DNA of 55,815 nt, taken from the NCBI RefSeq assembly GCF_001399455.2, contig NZ_LLEI02000027.1, positions 1 to 55,815 on the forward strand, read 5' to 3'. The notes under the pieces were generated by a model. The model was not told where the DNA came from, made no database searches, and saw nothing but the letters and a program-made list of their open reading frames with translations. The DNA comes from Vibrio bivalvicida. GTDB lineage: Bacteria; Pseudomonadota; Gammaproteobacteria; Enterobacterales; Vibrionaceae. Shown in pieces: positions 20,624-29,277 of this stretch; the stretch's first letter is position 1; the number at the start of each line of letters is the position of its first letter. Both the position numbers and the translations under genes were made by a program.

Positions 20624-20648
20624 CGATGTTCTTGCGAAAAATCAGTGG

Positions 20649-21506
20649 TTAGAATTCGCCTACCGCTGCTTTTAACTTTTTCATTGCGTTCTTTTCTAGC
20701 TGACGAATTCGCTCAGCAGATACGCCATAAGTCTCAGCTAGCTCTTGAAGCGTTGACTTGTTATCGTCTAACCAACGTGAACGCACGATGTGCTGACTAC
20801 GTTCATCTAAACTCTTTAGAGCTAAACTCAAACGATTATTCGTGTGTGCTTCCCAGTTTGCAGCTTCAACATTGTCTGCAACATCAGAAAACTTATCTTC
20901 TAAGTACACCATAGGGGCAGTGTATGAAGCATTTGAGTCGTCGTCATCGGTTGGCATTTCAAATGTCGCATCTTGTGCAGCCAAGCGAGATTCCATTTCA
21001 CGTACTTCTGCTGGCTCAACGCCTAGCTCACGTGCCACGGTTTCGACTTCACCATTGTTAAACCAACCAAGGCGCTTTTTCGACTTACGTAAATTAAAGA
21101 ATAATTTGCGCTGCGCTTTAGTGGTTGCGATTTTCACAATACGCCAATTGCGCAGTACGTACTCGTGAATCTCTGCTTTGATCCAATGAACGGCGAAAGA
21201 GACCAAACGAACACCCACTTCAGGGTTGAAACGTTTCACCGCTTTCATCAGACCAATATTACCTTCTTGAACAAGGTCAGCCATAGGTAGACCGTAACCC
21301 GAATAACCACGAGCAACGTGTACAACGAAACGCAGATGCGAAAGGATTAAACCTTTTGCAGCCTCGATTTCACCGTCGTAATGCAGACGTTCTGCAAGTC
21401 CACGCTCCTCTTCAGGAGTTAGCATTGGATAGCTGTTCACTGAACGAATATAGCTGTCTAAGCTATCTTGTGTCACTACAGCCATTGGGTATGCTTGGTT
21501 AGCCAT
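20649..21506 (-). CDS. rpoH: RNA polymerase heat-shock sigma factor (sigma-32)
   Basis: 285 residues. Region 2 ([17 protein letters not shown], about 77-93), the RpoH box QRKLFFNLR (132-140) that marks sigma-32 and mediates control by chaperones/FtsH, and region 4 ([20 protein letters not shown]) are all present. Directs transcription of heat-shock genes. The ATG has GAGG six bases upstream. It lies downstream of ftsX, as in E. coli, but has its own sigma-70-type promoter and terminator. Confidence 0.98.
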   Translation of the reverse strand: MANQAYPMAVVTQDSLDSYIRSVNSYPMLTPEEERGLAERLHYDGEIEAAKGLILSHLRFVVHVARGYSGYGLPMADLVQEGNIGLMKAVKRFNPEVGVRLVSFAVHWIKAEIHEYVLRNWRIVKIATTKAQRKLFFNLRKSKKRLGWFNNGEVETVARELGVEPAEVREMESRLAAQDATFEMPTDDDDSNASYTAPMVYLEDKFSDVADNVEAANWEAHTNNRLSLALKSLDERSQHIVRSRWLDDNKSTLQELAETYGVSAERIRQLEKNAMKKLKAAVGEF

Positions 21507-21629
21507 TCAAGTCCTCATCAATCTCTGATCTGGAGTATATTTTAACCCATCAATCTTGAACCTAAAATGAACAGGTTTCAAGCAGGGGTAGGTTATTATG
21601 CATAAACAATTCGTCTATACAAGAGAAAA

Positions 21630-21657
21630 AGTATACGGTAGCGTCTACTTTTTTCAA
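21630..21657 (-). promoter_or_regulatory. candidate rpoH promoter
   Basis: Minus strand: -35 TTGAAA (21652-21657), 16-bp spacer, -10 TATACT (21630-21635), about 125 bp before the rpoH ATG, giving a long 5' leader that could fold as a thermosensor, as in E. coli rpoH. The fold was not computed. Confidence 0.6.
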
Positions 21658-21689
21658 TAGTATGACAACAGCAAAATAATCCGGTTCAA

Positions 21690-22658
21690 TTAAACGGGTT
21701 CAATTTCTTTAAGATGACGCTGCGCTGAAACCTTTGCTGCTAAACAGCCAAGGAAGGTACCTAGCATGATAAGTAATAAGGACTCATCCCAGCTCAGACC
21801 GACCAATCTGAAGTGACTATCATACAAAAGTGCCAATTGCTCCACGCTACTATTCAGAAGAACTGTGATTACCGCTGTTAAAACCCAAGCGGTAATCGCT
21901 CCAATTAAACCTAACCACATTCCTGAATACAAATAGGGACGAAGAATATAGCTGTTGGTTGCACCAATCAGCTTCATGGTTTGGATCTCTTCTTTGTTGG
22001 CTAACACATTAAAACGTAATGTATTGCCAACAATTAAGAACACAGAACCAAGCATCAACACTGACAAGGTAATAACGATGCCACTGACAAGGTTCTTGAT
22101 CGCATCCAGTCGAGTCAACCAATCTTCATCTAAACGGACATCGGTTATTCCATCTTCCATGGCGACGCGTGCCGCCAAACGCTTAATAGCTTCTTTATCC
22201 TCTTTACTCGGTGTAATCACCAACACACCAGGTAATGCATAGTCATCCAATAAACTCAGCGCCTGTTCAAAACCCGAATATTGACTCAGGTCATCTAGAC
22301 CTTGTTGCGGAGAAATGTACTCAACTTTAGCCACATCAAGTGATGTTTCCAACTCGTCTTTAAGCACCATGATTCTTGCTTCTGGTGTGTGCTCCTTTAT
22401 GTAAGCACTCACTTGCGATGGGCTAGTTACGTCAGTTGATGCCGCAGAAATATTCTTTCCCAGTAGATATAAAGCAGAAGGCATAGCAAGCGCCATTGAG
22501 ATGACGGCTAAAGTCAGAATATTACCGAGCGGGCGTTGCCAAAACTCAGTCAATGAAAGCCGAGCTTGCTTTAAGTGAACAGTGAAAAAGCTGTCTTTCT
22601 TCACACGGTTTTTAGCTCGGGAGGTATTGCCATTCTTGTTGCGCTTATTACTGCCCAT
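21690..22658 (-). CDS. ftsX: cell-division ABC-transporter-like membrane subunit FtsX
   Basis: 322 residues. Basic cytoplasmic N-terminus, first helix about 45-65, a periplasmic domain that in relatives activates EnvC and murein amidases, then three helices in the C-terminal half. The ATG at 22658 lies inside the end of ftsE (11-bp overlap) with GAGG upstream; the longer frame from 22673 is unlikely. Forms the FtsEX complex at the division septum. Confidence 0.96.
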   Translation of the reverse strand: MGSNKRNKNGNTSRAKNRVKKDSFFTVHLKQARLSLTEFWQRPLGNILTLAVISMALAMPSALYLLGKNISAASTDVTSPSQVSAYIKEHTPEARIMVLKDELETSLDVAKVEYISPQQGLDDLSQYSGFEQALSLLDDYALPGVLVITPSKEDKEAIKRLAARVAMEDGITDVRLDEDWLTRLDAIKNLVSGIVITLSVLMLGSVFLIVGNTLRFNVLANKEEIQTMKLIGATNSYILRPYLYSGMWLGLIGAITAWVLTAVITVLLNSSVEQLALLYDSHFRLVGLSWDESLLLIMLGTFLGCLAAKVSAQRHLKEIEPV

Positions 22659-23322
22659 AGTCTTCAACCTCACTCAAAAAACCTTGGTTTAGCTCTAGGT
22701 GGCGGTATTGTGGGCGAGTATTCACTAACCCGATATCATGCGTGGCTAAAAGGATTGTCACGCCCGCACGGTTAAACTCTTCAAACAACTTCAATACTCG
22801 GCTAGAAAGCTCGGGATCTAGATTGCCAGTGGGCTCGTCGGCTAAAAGGAGGGTTGGGCGATTGACGACTGCACGGGCAATGCCAACGCGCTGCTGCTCA
22901 CCACCAGACAATTGGCTTGGCAAACACTTCGCTTTATCAAGTAGCCCCGTTTTATCTAACGCCGCTGATACACGGCGTTTGATTTCATTTTCTGAGATCG
23001 ACTCTATTCGCATTGGTAAAGCCACGTTATCAAATACGCTTCTGTCCATCAGCAAGCGATGGTCTTGAAACACGATACCGATATTACGGCGTAAGAAAGG
23101 GATATCCTTGTTTGGAATTCGAGTGATATCGTGGTCATTAAAGCTAATCTTGCCATCGGTCGGTCGCTCTATGGCACAAATTAGTTTAAGCAGTGTGCTC
23201 TTTCCCGCGCCGGAGTGTCCGCCGAGAAAGGCCATTTCACCACGACGAAGATGAAAGTCGACCTTCTGTAAAGCTTGCCGACCACCACGATAAGCCTTAC
23301 TCACTTGCTGAAATTTTATCAC
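22648..23322 (-). CDS. ftsE: cell-division ATP-binding protein FtsE
   Basis: 224 residues. ABC ATPase with Walker [11 protein letters not shown] (Lys41), signature LSGGEQQR, Walker B LLLADEPT and switch His in ATHD. Pairs with FtsX to couple ATP hydrolysis to septal peptidoglycan cleavage. Overlaps ftsX and follows ftsY by 78 bp in the conserved ftsY-ftsE-ftsX-rpoH order. Confidence 0.97.
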   Translation of the reverse strand: MIKFQQVSKAYRGGRQALQKVDFHLRRGEMAFLGGHSGAGKSTLLKLICAIERPTDGKISFNDHDITRIPNKDIPFLRRNIGIVFQDHRLLMDRSVFDNVALPMRIESISENEIKRRVSAALDKTGLLDKAKCLPSQLSGGEQQRVGIARAVVNRPTLLLADEPTGNLDPELSSRVLKLFEEFNRAGVTILLATHDIGLVNTRPQYRHLELNQGFLSEVEDYGQ

Positions 23323-23400
23323 CCGAAATCCCTCTTACGAACTTCTATACAGTATTTATACCCTAAGTAGTTGGAGCAGTTGCTTCCAATATGACGGGCA

Positions 23401-24594
23401 TTAATCTTCGCGGCTAAATAATGCGTCAATAAACTCTTGAGTTTCAAATGGGCGCAGGTCATCAATGCCTTCACCCACACCAATGTAACGAATTGGAATC
23501 TGGAACTGATCAGCAAGCGCGAAAATCACACCACCTTTCGCAGTGCCGTCGAGCTTAGTTAGGGTAATACCGGTGAGAGGTGCTACGTCACTAAATAGCT
23601 TGGCTTGACTGATCGCATTTTGTCCAGTGCCCGCATCTAGGGTCAGCATTATTTCATGTGGTGCAGAGTCATCTACTTTCTTCATAACGCGGACAATCTT
23701 ACGCAACTCTTCCATAAGGTTTGCTTTGTTCTGTAGACGACCTGCCGTATCAGCAATCACAACATCGACACCTTTAGCTATTGCTGATTCAATCGCATCA
23801 TAGATAACCGATGCACTGTCAGCCCCAGTGTGCTGCGCTACAACAGGAACGTTGTTACGATCGCCCCACACTTGAAGCTGCTCGACCGCCGCGGCACGGA
23901 AGGTATCCCCTGCCGCAAGCATGACTTTTTTGCCGTCAGCTTGGAATTGTTTCGCCAACTTGCCGATAGTTGTCGTTTTACCGACACCGTTTACACCAAC
24001 CATAAGAATCACATAAGGCGTTTTGGCGCTGTCGATCTCTAATGGCTTCTCAACATTGGATAGAATTTCTGCCATTTCTTCTTTTAGTAATCCGTACAGA
24101 GCCTCACCATCTTTAAGAGCTTGGCGCGTTGCTTTCTCGGTTAGGTTGTCGATAATTTTTAGTGTGGTATCCATCCCCACATCGGCAATCAATAATTGCT
24201 CTTCAAGCTCTTCGAACAGCTCATCATCGATCTGCTTACCTTTAAATAAGCCAAAGAAGCCTGCACCAATATTCGCTTTGGTACGTGCCAAGCTACGCTT
24301 TAAACGTGCAAAGAAGCTTTCAGTTGGTTTTTCTTGTTCAGCCACACGAGGTTCAACAGGCTGTACCACTTCATCAACTGCTTCTGCTTCTGCTTCTGCT
24401 TCTGCTTCTGCTTCTGCTTCTGCTTCTGCTTCTGCTAGTTCAGTTTTCGGCTGCTCAACTTGTTCGTCAACAACTTGTGTCTCTTCAACGACTTCTTCTA
24501 CTGGATTTTGTTGTTCTTCAGCGGGTTGCTTGGTTTGCTCTTCATCGCCGAAACCAAGCCAAGAAAGTAATCCGCGCTTCTTTTTTTCCGTCAT
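23401..24594 (-). CDS. ftsY: signal-recognition-particle receptor FtsY
   Basis: 397 residues. Acidic, low-complexity N-terminal A domain (about 20-90) containing an alternating Glu-Ala run, then the N domain and the GTPase G domain with GVNGVGKTTTIGKLA (P-loop), DTAGR and TKLDGTAKGG. Docks ribosome-SRP complexes at the inner membrane. The Glu-Ala run comes from a hexanucleotide DNA repeat. First gene of the ftsY-ftsE-ftsX set; divergent from rsmD. Confidence 0.97.
   Translation of the reverse strand: MTEKKKRGLLSWLGFGDEEQTKQPAEEQQNPVEEVVEETQVVDEQVEQPKTELAEAEAEAEAEAEAEAEAEAVDEVVQPVEPRVAEQEKPTESFFARLKRSLARTKANIGAGFFGLFKGKQIDDELFEELEEQLLIADVGMDTTLKIIDNLTEKATRQALKDGEALYGLLKEEMAEILSNVEKPLEIDSAKTPYVILMVGVNGVGKTTTIGKLAKQFQADGKKVMLAAGDTFRAAAVEQLQVWGDRNNVPVVAQHTGADSASVIYDAIESAIAKGVDVVIADTAGRLQNKANLMEELRKIVRVMKKVDDSAPHEIMLTLDAGTGQNAISQAKLFSDVAPLTGITLTKLDGTAKGGVIFALADQFQIPIRYIGVGEGIDDLRPFETQEFIDALFSRED
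24379..24436. repeat. hexanucleotide tandem repeat (TGCTTC)9 inside ftsY
   Basis: Nine perfect copies of TGCTTC on the plus strand (24379-24432) plus a partial copy, read on the minus strand as alternating Glu and Ala codons. The unit is a multiple of three, so copy-number change would lengthen or shorten the acidic domain without frameshift. It also creates spurious long open frames on the plus strand. Confidence 0.95.
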
Positions 24595-24802
24595 CTGGGG
24601 CTATCCTAGAACATCTTATGTAACTCGGGTTCTTTTCCGCAGAGATTATCCTCACACGGAAAAGGAAAATGACAACAAAGTGAAAAGTTTTCACTACCCA
24701 TACGATGGTATACACTTTGTCATCAACAAATTTGGGCTGTATGTTAGCGCTCACAGCAGAGCGACTGGCTATAGTATCACTTTATTAGCGGTCAAAAAAT
24801 CT

Positions 24803-25405
24803 ATGGTAAGACGTCGCCAGCAAAACACATCACAAAAAAAGCCTTCAACTGGCTTTGTTCGTATTATTAGCGGTTTATGGAGAGGACGTAAACTCCCAGT
24901 TCATGATGCCGAAGGATTAAGACCGACGACCGATCGCGTGAAAGAAACGCTGTTTAACTGGCTCGCTCAGGATATTCCTCGTGCGAAATGCCTCGATTTA
25001 TTCGCAGGTTCTGGAGGGTTAGGCTTTGAAGCCGCTTCACGCCAGGCTGAAATGGTCACCTTAATCGAGCTAAACCCAAACGCATTCCGTCAGTTAGAAA
25101 AAAATATCGCTTCCCTCAACACCAACAACTTGCAAGTGCATAATAGTGATGCGCTGAGTTATTTACAAAAACCAGGAACGCCGCATCATGTGGTGTTTAT
25201 TGACCCGCCATTTCGTAAAGGCTTGCTGGATCAAACCATCGAACTGTTAGAGAGCAACGGTTGGTTGGCAGAGGATGCGATGATCTATGTTGAGACAGAG
25301 AAGGAACTCAACCTAGAGTGTATTCCTGCCCATTGGCACCTACATCGCGAAAAGAGTGCTGGCCAAGTGAGTTACCGCCTATTTGAAAGGCAGCCTAATC
25401 AATAA
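24803..25405 (+). CDS. rsmD: 16S rRNA (guanine-966-N2)-methyltransferase
   Basis: 200 residues. SAM motif LDLFAGSGGLGFEA and catalytic FIDPPF motif identify the RsmD family; RPTTDRVKETLFNWL is also diagnostic. Methylates G966 in the 30S subunit. The plus-strand frame extends far upstream into antisense ftsY and that part is not coding; the ATG at 24803 (MVRRRQQN) gives the family's normal length. The ribosome-binding site is weak. Followed closely by a DUF1145 gene, as in E. coli. Confidence 0.93.
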   Translation: MVRRRQQNTSQKKPSTGFVRIISGLWRGRKLPVHDAEGLRPTTDRVKETLFNWLAQDIPRAKCLDLFAGSGGLGFEAASRQAEMVTLIELNPNAFRQLEKNIASLNTNNLQVHNSDALSYLQKPGTPHHVVFIDPPFRKGLLDQTIELLESNGWLAEDAMIYVETEKELNLECIPAHWHLHREKSAGQVSYRLFERQPNQ

Positions 25406-25415
25406 GGAAATATCG

Positions 25416-25682
25416 ATGAAAATACTGCTTATGTTAGCCAAAGCCGGAATTGGTTTTGTATGGTTTATTCTTCTACTTAACTTTTTTGTGCCTTTTCCCG
25501 GCAAAGCAGCCATCGCGCTCTACATCATGACCGCTTTTCTGTTCATTATGCACGGTCTACAAATGGCGATTTTTATCGGTGCCTTTGGCGACAAAATAAA
25601 AATGAGCAGTTGGGAGAAGTGGTCCATTTTGGTCTTTGGCATATTTGCTTTGCTCGACATTCGTCGCAAGCATATGAGTTAA
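25416..25682 (+). CDS. DUF1145 (YhhL-like) small membrane protein
   Basis: 88 residues with three hydrophobic segments (about 5-24, 28-50, 62-78). The ATG at 25416 has AAGGAAAT upstream and lies 10 bp after the rsmD stop, so the two form an operon, matching the rsmD-yhhL pair of E. coli. Function unknown. Confidence 0.8.
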   Translation: MKILLMLAKAGIGFVWFILLLNFFVPFPGKAAIALYIMTAFLFIMHGLQMAIFIGAFGDKIKMSSWEKWSILVFGIFALLDIRRKHMS

Positions 25683-25683
25683 C

Positions 25684-25714
25684 AAAAAATGCCGCTTGAA
25701 TCAGCGGCATTTTT
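25684..25714. terminator. terminator after the rsmD operon
   Basis: Stem AATGCCGCT/AGCGGCATT flanked by A and T runs; lies between convergent genes and may act both ways. Confidence 0.9.
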
Positions 25715-25728
25715 ATCTGCTGAAAACC

Positions 25729-26313
25729 TTAGCCAAGGTAGCTCTTCACACCATCTAAGAACATCTGGGTGGAAATCATTATCAGCAGCAGCCCCATCAA
25801 ACGCTCAACCGCTTTTAGTCCTCGTTCACCTAAGATACGGTGGAAGAAGTTGTAGAACATCAGAATAAAGAAGGTCACCCCCCACGCAGCCAATACCGCG
25901 GCAGATAACTCAAGCAACTTATCAGGGTGTTGACTGGAAAGAAGTAATAGGGCTGCGAGTACAGACGGCCCTGCAATCATTGGAATGGCCATGGGGACAA
26001 TGAACGGCTCTTCACCTGCCGCAAGACCTGTAATGCTACCACCACTCGGGAAGATCATCTTAATAGCAATAATGAACAGAATAATACCACCAGAAATACT
26101 CAAAGTTTCTGGCTGCACATGCAAAAAGTTCAAGATGCTCTTACCGGCAAACAGGAATAGCATCAAAATGCCAAGCGCAAAAAACAGCTCACGGATAAGA
26201 ACTTTGCGCCTGCGCTTAGGATCTAGGTGCTTGAGGATAGACAAGACAATAGGAAGGTTGCCTAACGGATCCATGATCAAAAACAGCATGGTCGCGGCGG
26301 AAAGTATGTCCAT
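25729..26313 (-). CDS. MarC/YhgN-family inner-membrane protein
   Basis: 194 residues, six hydrophobic segments. The N-terminal LIMDPLGNLPIVLSIL and the LAAGEEPFIVPMAIPMIAGPS loop are typical of MarC-family (UPF0056) proteins, most like E. coli YhgN. Sometimes annotated as amino-acid (NAAT) transporters, but no substrate is firmly established. Strong ribosome-binding site GGAGG six bases before the ATG. Confidence 0.88.
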   Translation of the reverse strand: MDILSAATMLFLIMDPLGNLPIVLSILKHLDPKRRRKVLIRELFFALGILMLFLFAGKSILNFLHVQPETLSISGGIILFIIAIKMIFPSGGSITGLAAGEEPFIVPMAIPMIAGPSVLAALLLLSSQHPDKLLELSAAVLAAWGVTFFILMFYNFFHRILGERGLKAVERLMGLLLIMISTQMFLDGVKSYLG

Positions 26314-26454
26314 AAAAGCCTCCAGAAAATCGTGATAAGTCTAACCGCATAAAAAGTCGGCGAAGTATAGCAATCTCGTTCAACGATTTGGAGGCATTAC
26401 GGCAATTTATCTAGCAAATAGAAACAGTCGTAACTCTAGCTTGATAAACTTGCT

Positions 26455-26691
26455 TTAGTGACTGCACACTCGCTCTGCATTGATCATCCATACGCCATCC
26501 TCAACAATCACCTTTTCGCGCTCTATAAAGAACTCAAGTAAGCTATCGAGGTTGAATCCATTACACTTACAAGTACGAAAACGCGCTTGCTCACCAAATG
26601 CTTCACTCACTGCCAGCTCTAACTCTGACTTCGACATGGGCCGCTCTCTTAGCAAGTTTAGAACGTTGTGGGCATGAATTTCAGTCGACAT
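26455..26691 (-). CDS. YecH-like DUF2492 small protein
   Basis: 78 residues. IHAHNVLNLLRERPMSKSEL and FRTCKCNGFNLDSLLEFF fit the YecH family, which carries conserved His and Cys residues suggestive of metal binding. A C-terminal Cys-Ser-His is also present. The ATG at 26691 is seven bases from GAGG, better than the ATG at 26697. Function unknown. Confidence 0.78.
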   Translation of the reverse strand: MSTEIHAHNVLNLLRERPMSKSELELAVSEAFGEQARFRTCKCNGFNLDSLLEFFIEREKVIVEDGVWMINAERVCSH

Positions 26692-26753
26692 GAGCATTCC
26701 TCAATAATGTATTTGTATTGAGGATACCGTCAAACAGGAAAGTTTCTTTGATT

Positions 26754-27377
26754 TTAGATAATCAGCGAAGCAGTAATCAATGAGTGCGCCAGCAAATAAC
26801 TGCCGGAAATCAGATAGCGTCCTTTGTAGATAGAATGTCTGTAGTCATGTATCGCCAGTAAAGCTGCCGACAAAGTTAAGGTTATTGAACCCACAAACCC
26901 CACAGCACTCGCGATACCACCATTGATCAACCATACCTCACCTGCTGCCCAGTTAAGTTGCAGCAAGACGATTCCCATCATCACCACAGGAAAAATTAAT
27001 CGATCTATCTTAGGCAGCAGTAAGAAAAAGCTTACCACGCCTATCCCTAACAACATCGCAGGTAACCACCAGACGATGTCACCAGCAAGCTTGGACCAAA
27101 ATGATGCACTGTAAAAAAGTTGTGCGATAACAAAGCCAGTAAAACAGAGCTTAAGATGTTTTCTATAGATGTAGAGCCAGTCTGCCATCATAGAAATGAT
27201 TAGGCCAAGCGATACCCACCAAACTGCCGCTCCTACAAGACCTTCTTTGCTCCAGAGCATCACCACTAGCATTAGCAGCGACATTGTTTTAAACATCGCG
27301 GCTTGTCTTATGTGATTGCTTTCATTAGCGGAAATACTGATATACCCAGACAGGGCAACTGATAGCCAGCTCCACAT
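26754..27377 (-). CDS. YhhN/TMEM86-family membrane protein
   Basis: 207 residues, about eight hydrophobic segments, consistent with the YhhN (TMEM86, lysoplasmalogenase-like) family: KTMSLLMLVVMLW near the N-terminus, SMMADWLYI in the middle and ISGSYLLAHSLI at the C-terminus. Eukaryotic members hydrolyse the vinyl-ether bond of lysoplasmalogens; the bacterial role is unsettled. GAGGTG precedes the ATG. In E. coli yhhN sits next to the DUF1145 and DUF2500 genes; here all three lie within 4 kb but are separated. Confidence 0.8.
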   Translation of the reverse strand: MWSWLSVALSGYISISANESNHIRQAAMFKTMSLLMLVVMLWSKEGLVGAAVWWVSLGLIISMMADWLYIYRKHLKLCFTGFVIAQLFYSASFWSKLAGDIVWWLPAMLLGIGVVSFFLLLPKIDRLIFPVVMMGIVLLQLNWAAGEVWLINGGIASAVGFVGSITLTLSAALLAIHDYRHSIYKGRYLISGSYLLAHSLITASLII

Positions 27378-28090
27378 TCGAACACCTCAATAAAAATGAG
27401 CTGCTAGTGTAGGCAGAGCATCTTATATGTCCACCGCCAATAGGCAAAACTTGGATCTCGATAATACTTATACCTCTCTAGAGTTAGCTCACCTCAAGTC
27501 ACGCTTAAAACTCGCCTCTCTGTCATGTAAGTGGTCAATTGCTCTAATACTCTCTGATGCAGGGTTAAACCATTACCAGCAATCCAAACAGCCAAAAACA
27601 CACCCTTTAAGCTCAAAAACAACAACACAAAAACAATAAACCATAAATAACAGCAAGTTATGAAAACCAAACTATAACGAACGGTGTCTCATTTTCCATT
27701 TTTATCGTTAAATCATCCGCTTATTGGCAAACGTCTTACTCTGCCCATTGTCAATCAACGACAAAATACAGTCATAAAATTGTAAATTGACACACAACCC
27801 AAACTGAAGAATCAAACCACCCAAAACATACAAAAAAACCTACAGCAACAACTTGAAAACATGCAAAAAACTTTTAAAAACAACCACATAAAAACTCACA
27901 CAGTAATAATCGTCTAGTTTTCACGCAAACAGCCAACGATAAAAAACAAGAATAGTCACGACAAAATCGCCTAATCAGCCAAGAAAAGTTATATTTTTAA
28001 GGCTTATCCATTAAATAACTTGATCTAACCACTAAAATACTGCTATTCTTTAAAACATATCGTAAAACATCAATTTAAAGGAGCAGTGCC
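27378..28090. other. 713-bp gene-poor, strand-asymmetric AT-rich region
   Basis: No convincing gene. The only frame over 60 codons (27427-27639) lacks a ribosome-binding site and any recognisable domain. From about 27560 to 28000 the plus strand is rich in A and C and very poor in G: by hand count, 27781-27900 has 7 G against 31 C in 120 bases. An RNA read from the plus strand would be almost unstructured. The region ends in the promoter and ribosome-binding site of the 26-residue microprotein. Confidence 0.6.
28020..28049 (+). promoter_or_regulatory. candidate promoter of the 26-residue microprotein
   Basis: -35 TTGATC (28020-28025), 18-bp spacer, -10 TATTCT (28044-28049), about 40 bp before the start codon. 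Moderate match to sigma-70. Confidence 0.45.
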
Positions 28091-28171
28091 ATGATTTCTT
28101 CCTCACAAAAACAAGGACTTGTAATGATCGCAGTCGTCGTTGGTTTAATGACACTGCCGATGATGTACTAA
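28091..28171 (+). CDS. 26-residue single-pass membrane microprotein
   Basis: ATG at 28091 preceded by AAAGGAG, an excellent ribosome-binding site eight bases away. The peptide has a polar N-terminus (MISSSQKQG) and a hydrophobic helix (about residues 10-24, rich in Val, Met, Leu) ending MMY. A candidate promoter lies upstream and a strong terminator 17 bp after the stop, so this is a compact one-gene transcription unit. It resembles known small membrane proteins in size and layout, but I do not recognise the family and propose no function. Confidence 0.75.
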   Translation: MISSSQKQGLVMIAVVVGLMTLPMMY

Positions 28172-28188
28172 GAAAAGTAGACATAAAT

Positions 28189-28216
28189 AAAAAGGGACGC
28201 AATTGCGTCCCTTTTT
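28189..28216 (+). terminator. terminator after the microprotein gene
   Basis: Perfect palindromic stem AAAGGGACGCAATTGCGTCCCTTT with T-run. Also able to act on the minus strand. Confidence 0.92.
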
Positions 28217-28311
28217 ATTTTCTGGCGATTGAGCGTACGTTTATCAGCTAAAAGTTAGCCACTTGGTTAAACAAGTGCCACTTATAATAAATGCCATTTT
28301 TACGGTGTAAG

Positions 28312-28677
28312 CTATAAATGTTTGGATAAGATGTCCCAATGCGCATAATAAAACAGTAATGCCGCCAAAGTTATAAGCGTCATCAACGTAATTGCGGCTC
28401 TCCAAATGAATCGGCTACTTCTTGGCGTAAGTTCTTTTTCACATTCATCGCATACGCTGAGAAAGTCCCTACGACTGTCGAGCTTAAAATCATCTTCGTG
28501 AACCACCTTGTTACGGATGGTCGCGATATATCTCAGCTTATCAATCACATCATGAGGCAAGCGCTCTTCGCAACTGGTGATAAGCTGGTGCATTCCCTTA
28601 CCGTCAGCATGATATTGCGTTCGGAGGAGTTTCTCGATTCTACGTGTTCGAGTGACCACTTTTTCAATATCAGACAT
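28312..28677 (-). CDS. DUF4145/HEPN-like protein with C-terminal membrane anchor
   Basis: 121 residues. The soluble part (1-90) is helical and contains RNKVVH (Arg55 to His60), an R-x4-H arrangement with Asn after Arg, as in HEPN-superfamily domains, of which DUF4145 is considered a member. Arg-Arg-rich helices precede it. A hydrophobic helix (about 92-112) follows near the C-terminus, suggesting a tail-anchored inner-membrane protein. GGAGGG precedes the ATG. No adjacent nucleotidyltransferase or other antitoxin partner is visible. Many HEPN domains are RNases, but activity here is only a possibility. Confidence 0.65.
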   Translation of the reverse strand: MSDIEKVVTRTRRIEKLLRTQYHADGKGMHQLITSCEERLPHDVIDKLRYIATIRNKVVHEDDFKLDSRRDFLSVCDECEKELTPRSSRFIWRAAITLMTLITLAALLFYYAHWDILSKHL

Positions 28678-28944
28678 AGTTTCCCTCCATCGCTATTAAG
28701 TTTAGGGGCTGTTTGATCTTTCTTCTATCTACTGTCCCACTTTTTATGCAAGTTTTAAGTAAATTTGTGTAAAAGAATCAATAGCTAAACAGAAACCCGT
28801 TTCCCTTACGCACCTCAGGGTGTGATATGCCTCGAATATTCTTATGCTATTGTTCACTTTGTTTCTACAGCAAGAGCCGTGCCCAACACATAATATGGAT
28901 TCTCGATAATATATAGAGGAGACGATTGAAAAAGAGACCCCATC

Positions 28945-29277
28945 ATGTCGCTACCATTGCTATTTACCTTTGTCGTGATTTTCGCTCTAGCGAGCGGCTG
29001 GGCATTCGTTCATTTCTATCGTAAACACATCCAAGGTGAAAATGCTCCTGAGCAAAGCGCAGAAGTGACCGTTCTTGATAAACAATCGATCGCTGTCGAG
29101 GATGCCAAACCAGGAGAAGAAGACCAAGAGTATTGGATTTACGTTCAAAAAGGTCGTATTGGGCCAAAGCGTGAATTCCAAGTGGGCATTCACTACTTCC
29201 ACGCTCTAAGCCCGGGCGATCAAGGTACTTTAACTTATCAAGGTGACAAGTTTCTTCACTTTGCGATGAAACGCTAA
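28945..29277 (+). CDS. DUF2500 (YhhM-like) membrane-anchored protein
   Basis: 110 residues. One N-terminal membrane helix (about 4-25) followed by a soluble beta-rich domain with YWIYVQKGRIGPKREFQVGIHYF and LTYQGDKFLHF, the conserved core of DUF2500. Function unknown. Its stop overlaps the end of the convergent acyltransferase gene by a few bases. Confidence 0.8.
   Translation: MSLPLLFTFVVIFALASGWAFVHFYRKHIQGENAPEQSAEVTVLDKQSIAVEDAKPGEEDQEYWIYVQKGRIGPKREFQVGIHYFHALSPGDQGTLTYQGDKFLHFAMKR

Noticed and set aside
24285..24623. Leucine-rich 112-codon frame
   Set aside because: Produced by the TGCTTC repeat on the strand opposite ftsY; low-complexity artefact.
24023..24802. N-terminal extension of rsmD rich in serine
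   Set aside because: Antisense to ftsY and its repeat; normal RsmD length starts at 24803.
27427..27639. 70-codon frame in the gene-poor region
   Set aside because: No ribosome-binding site, no domain, and composition driven by the A/C skew.
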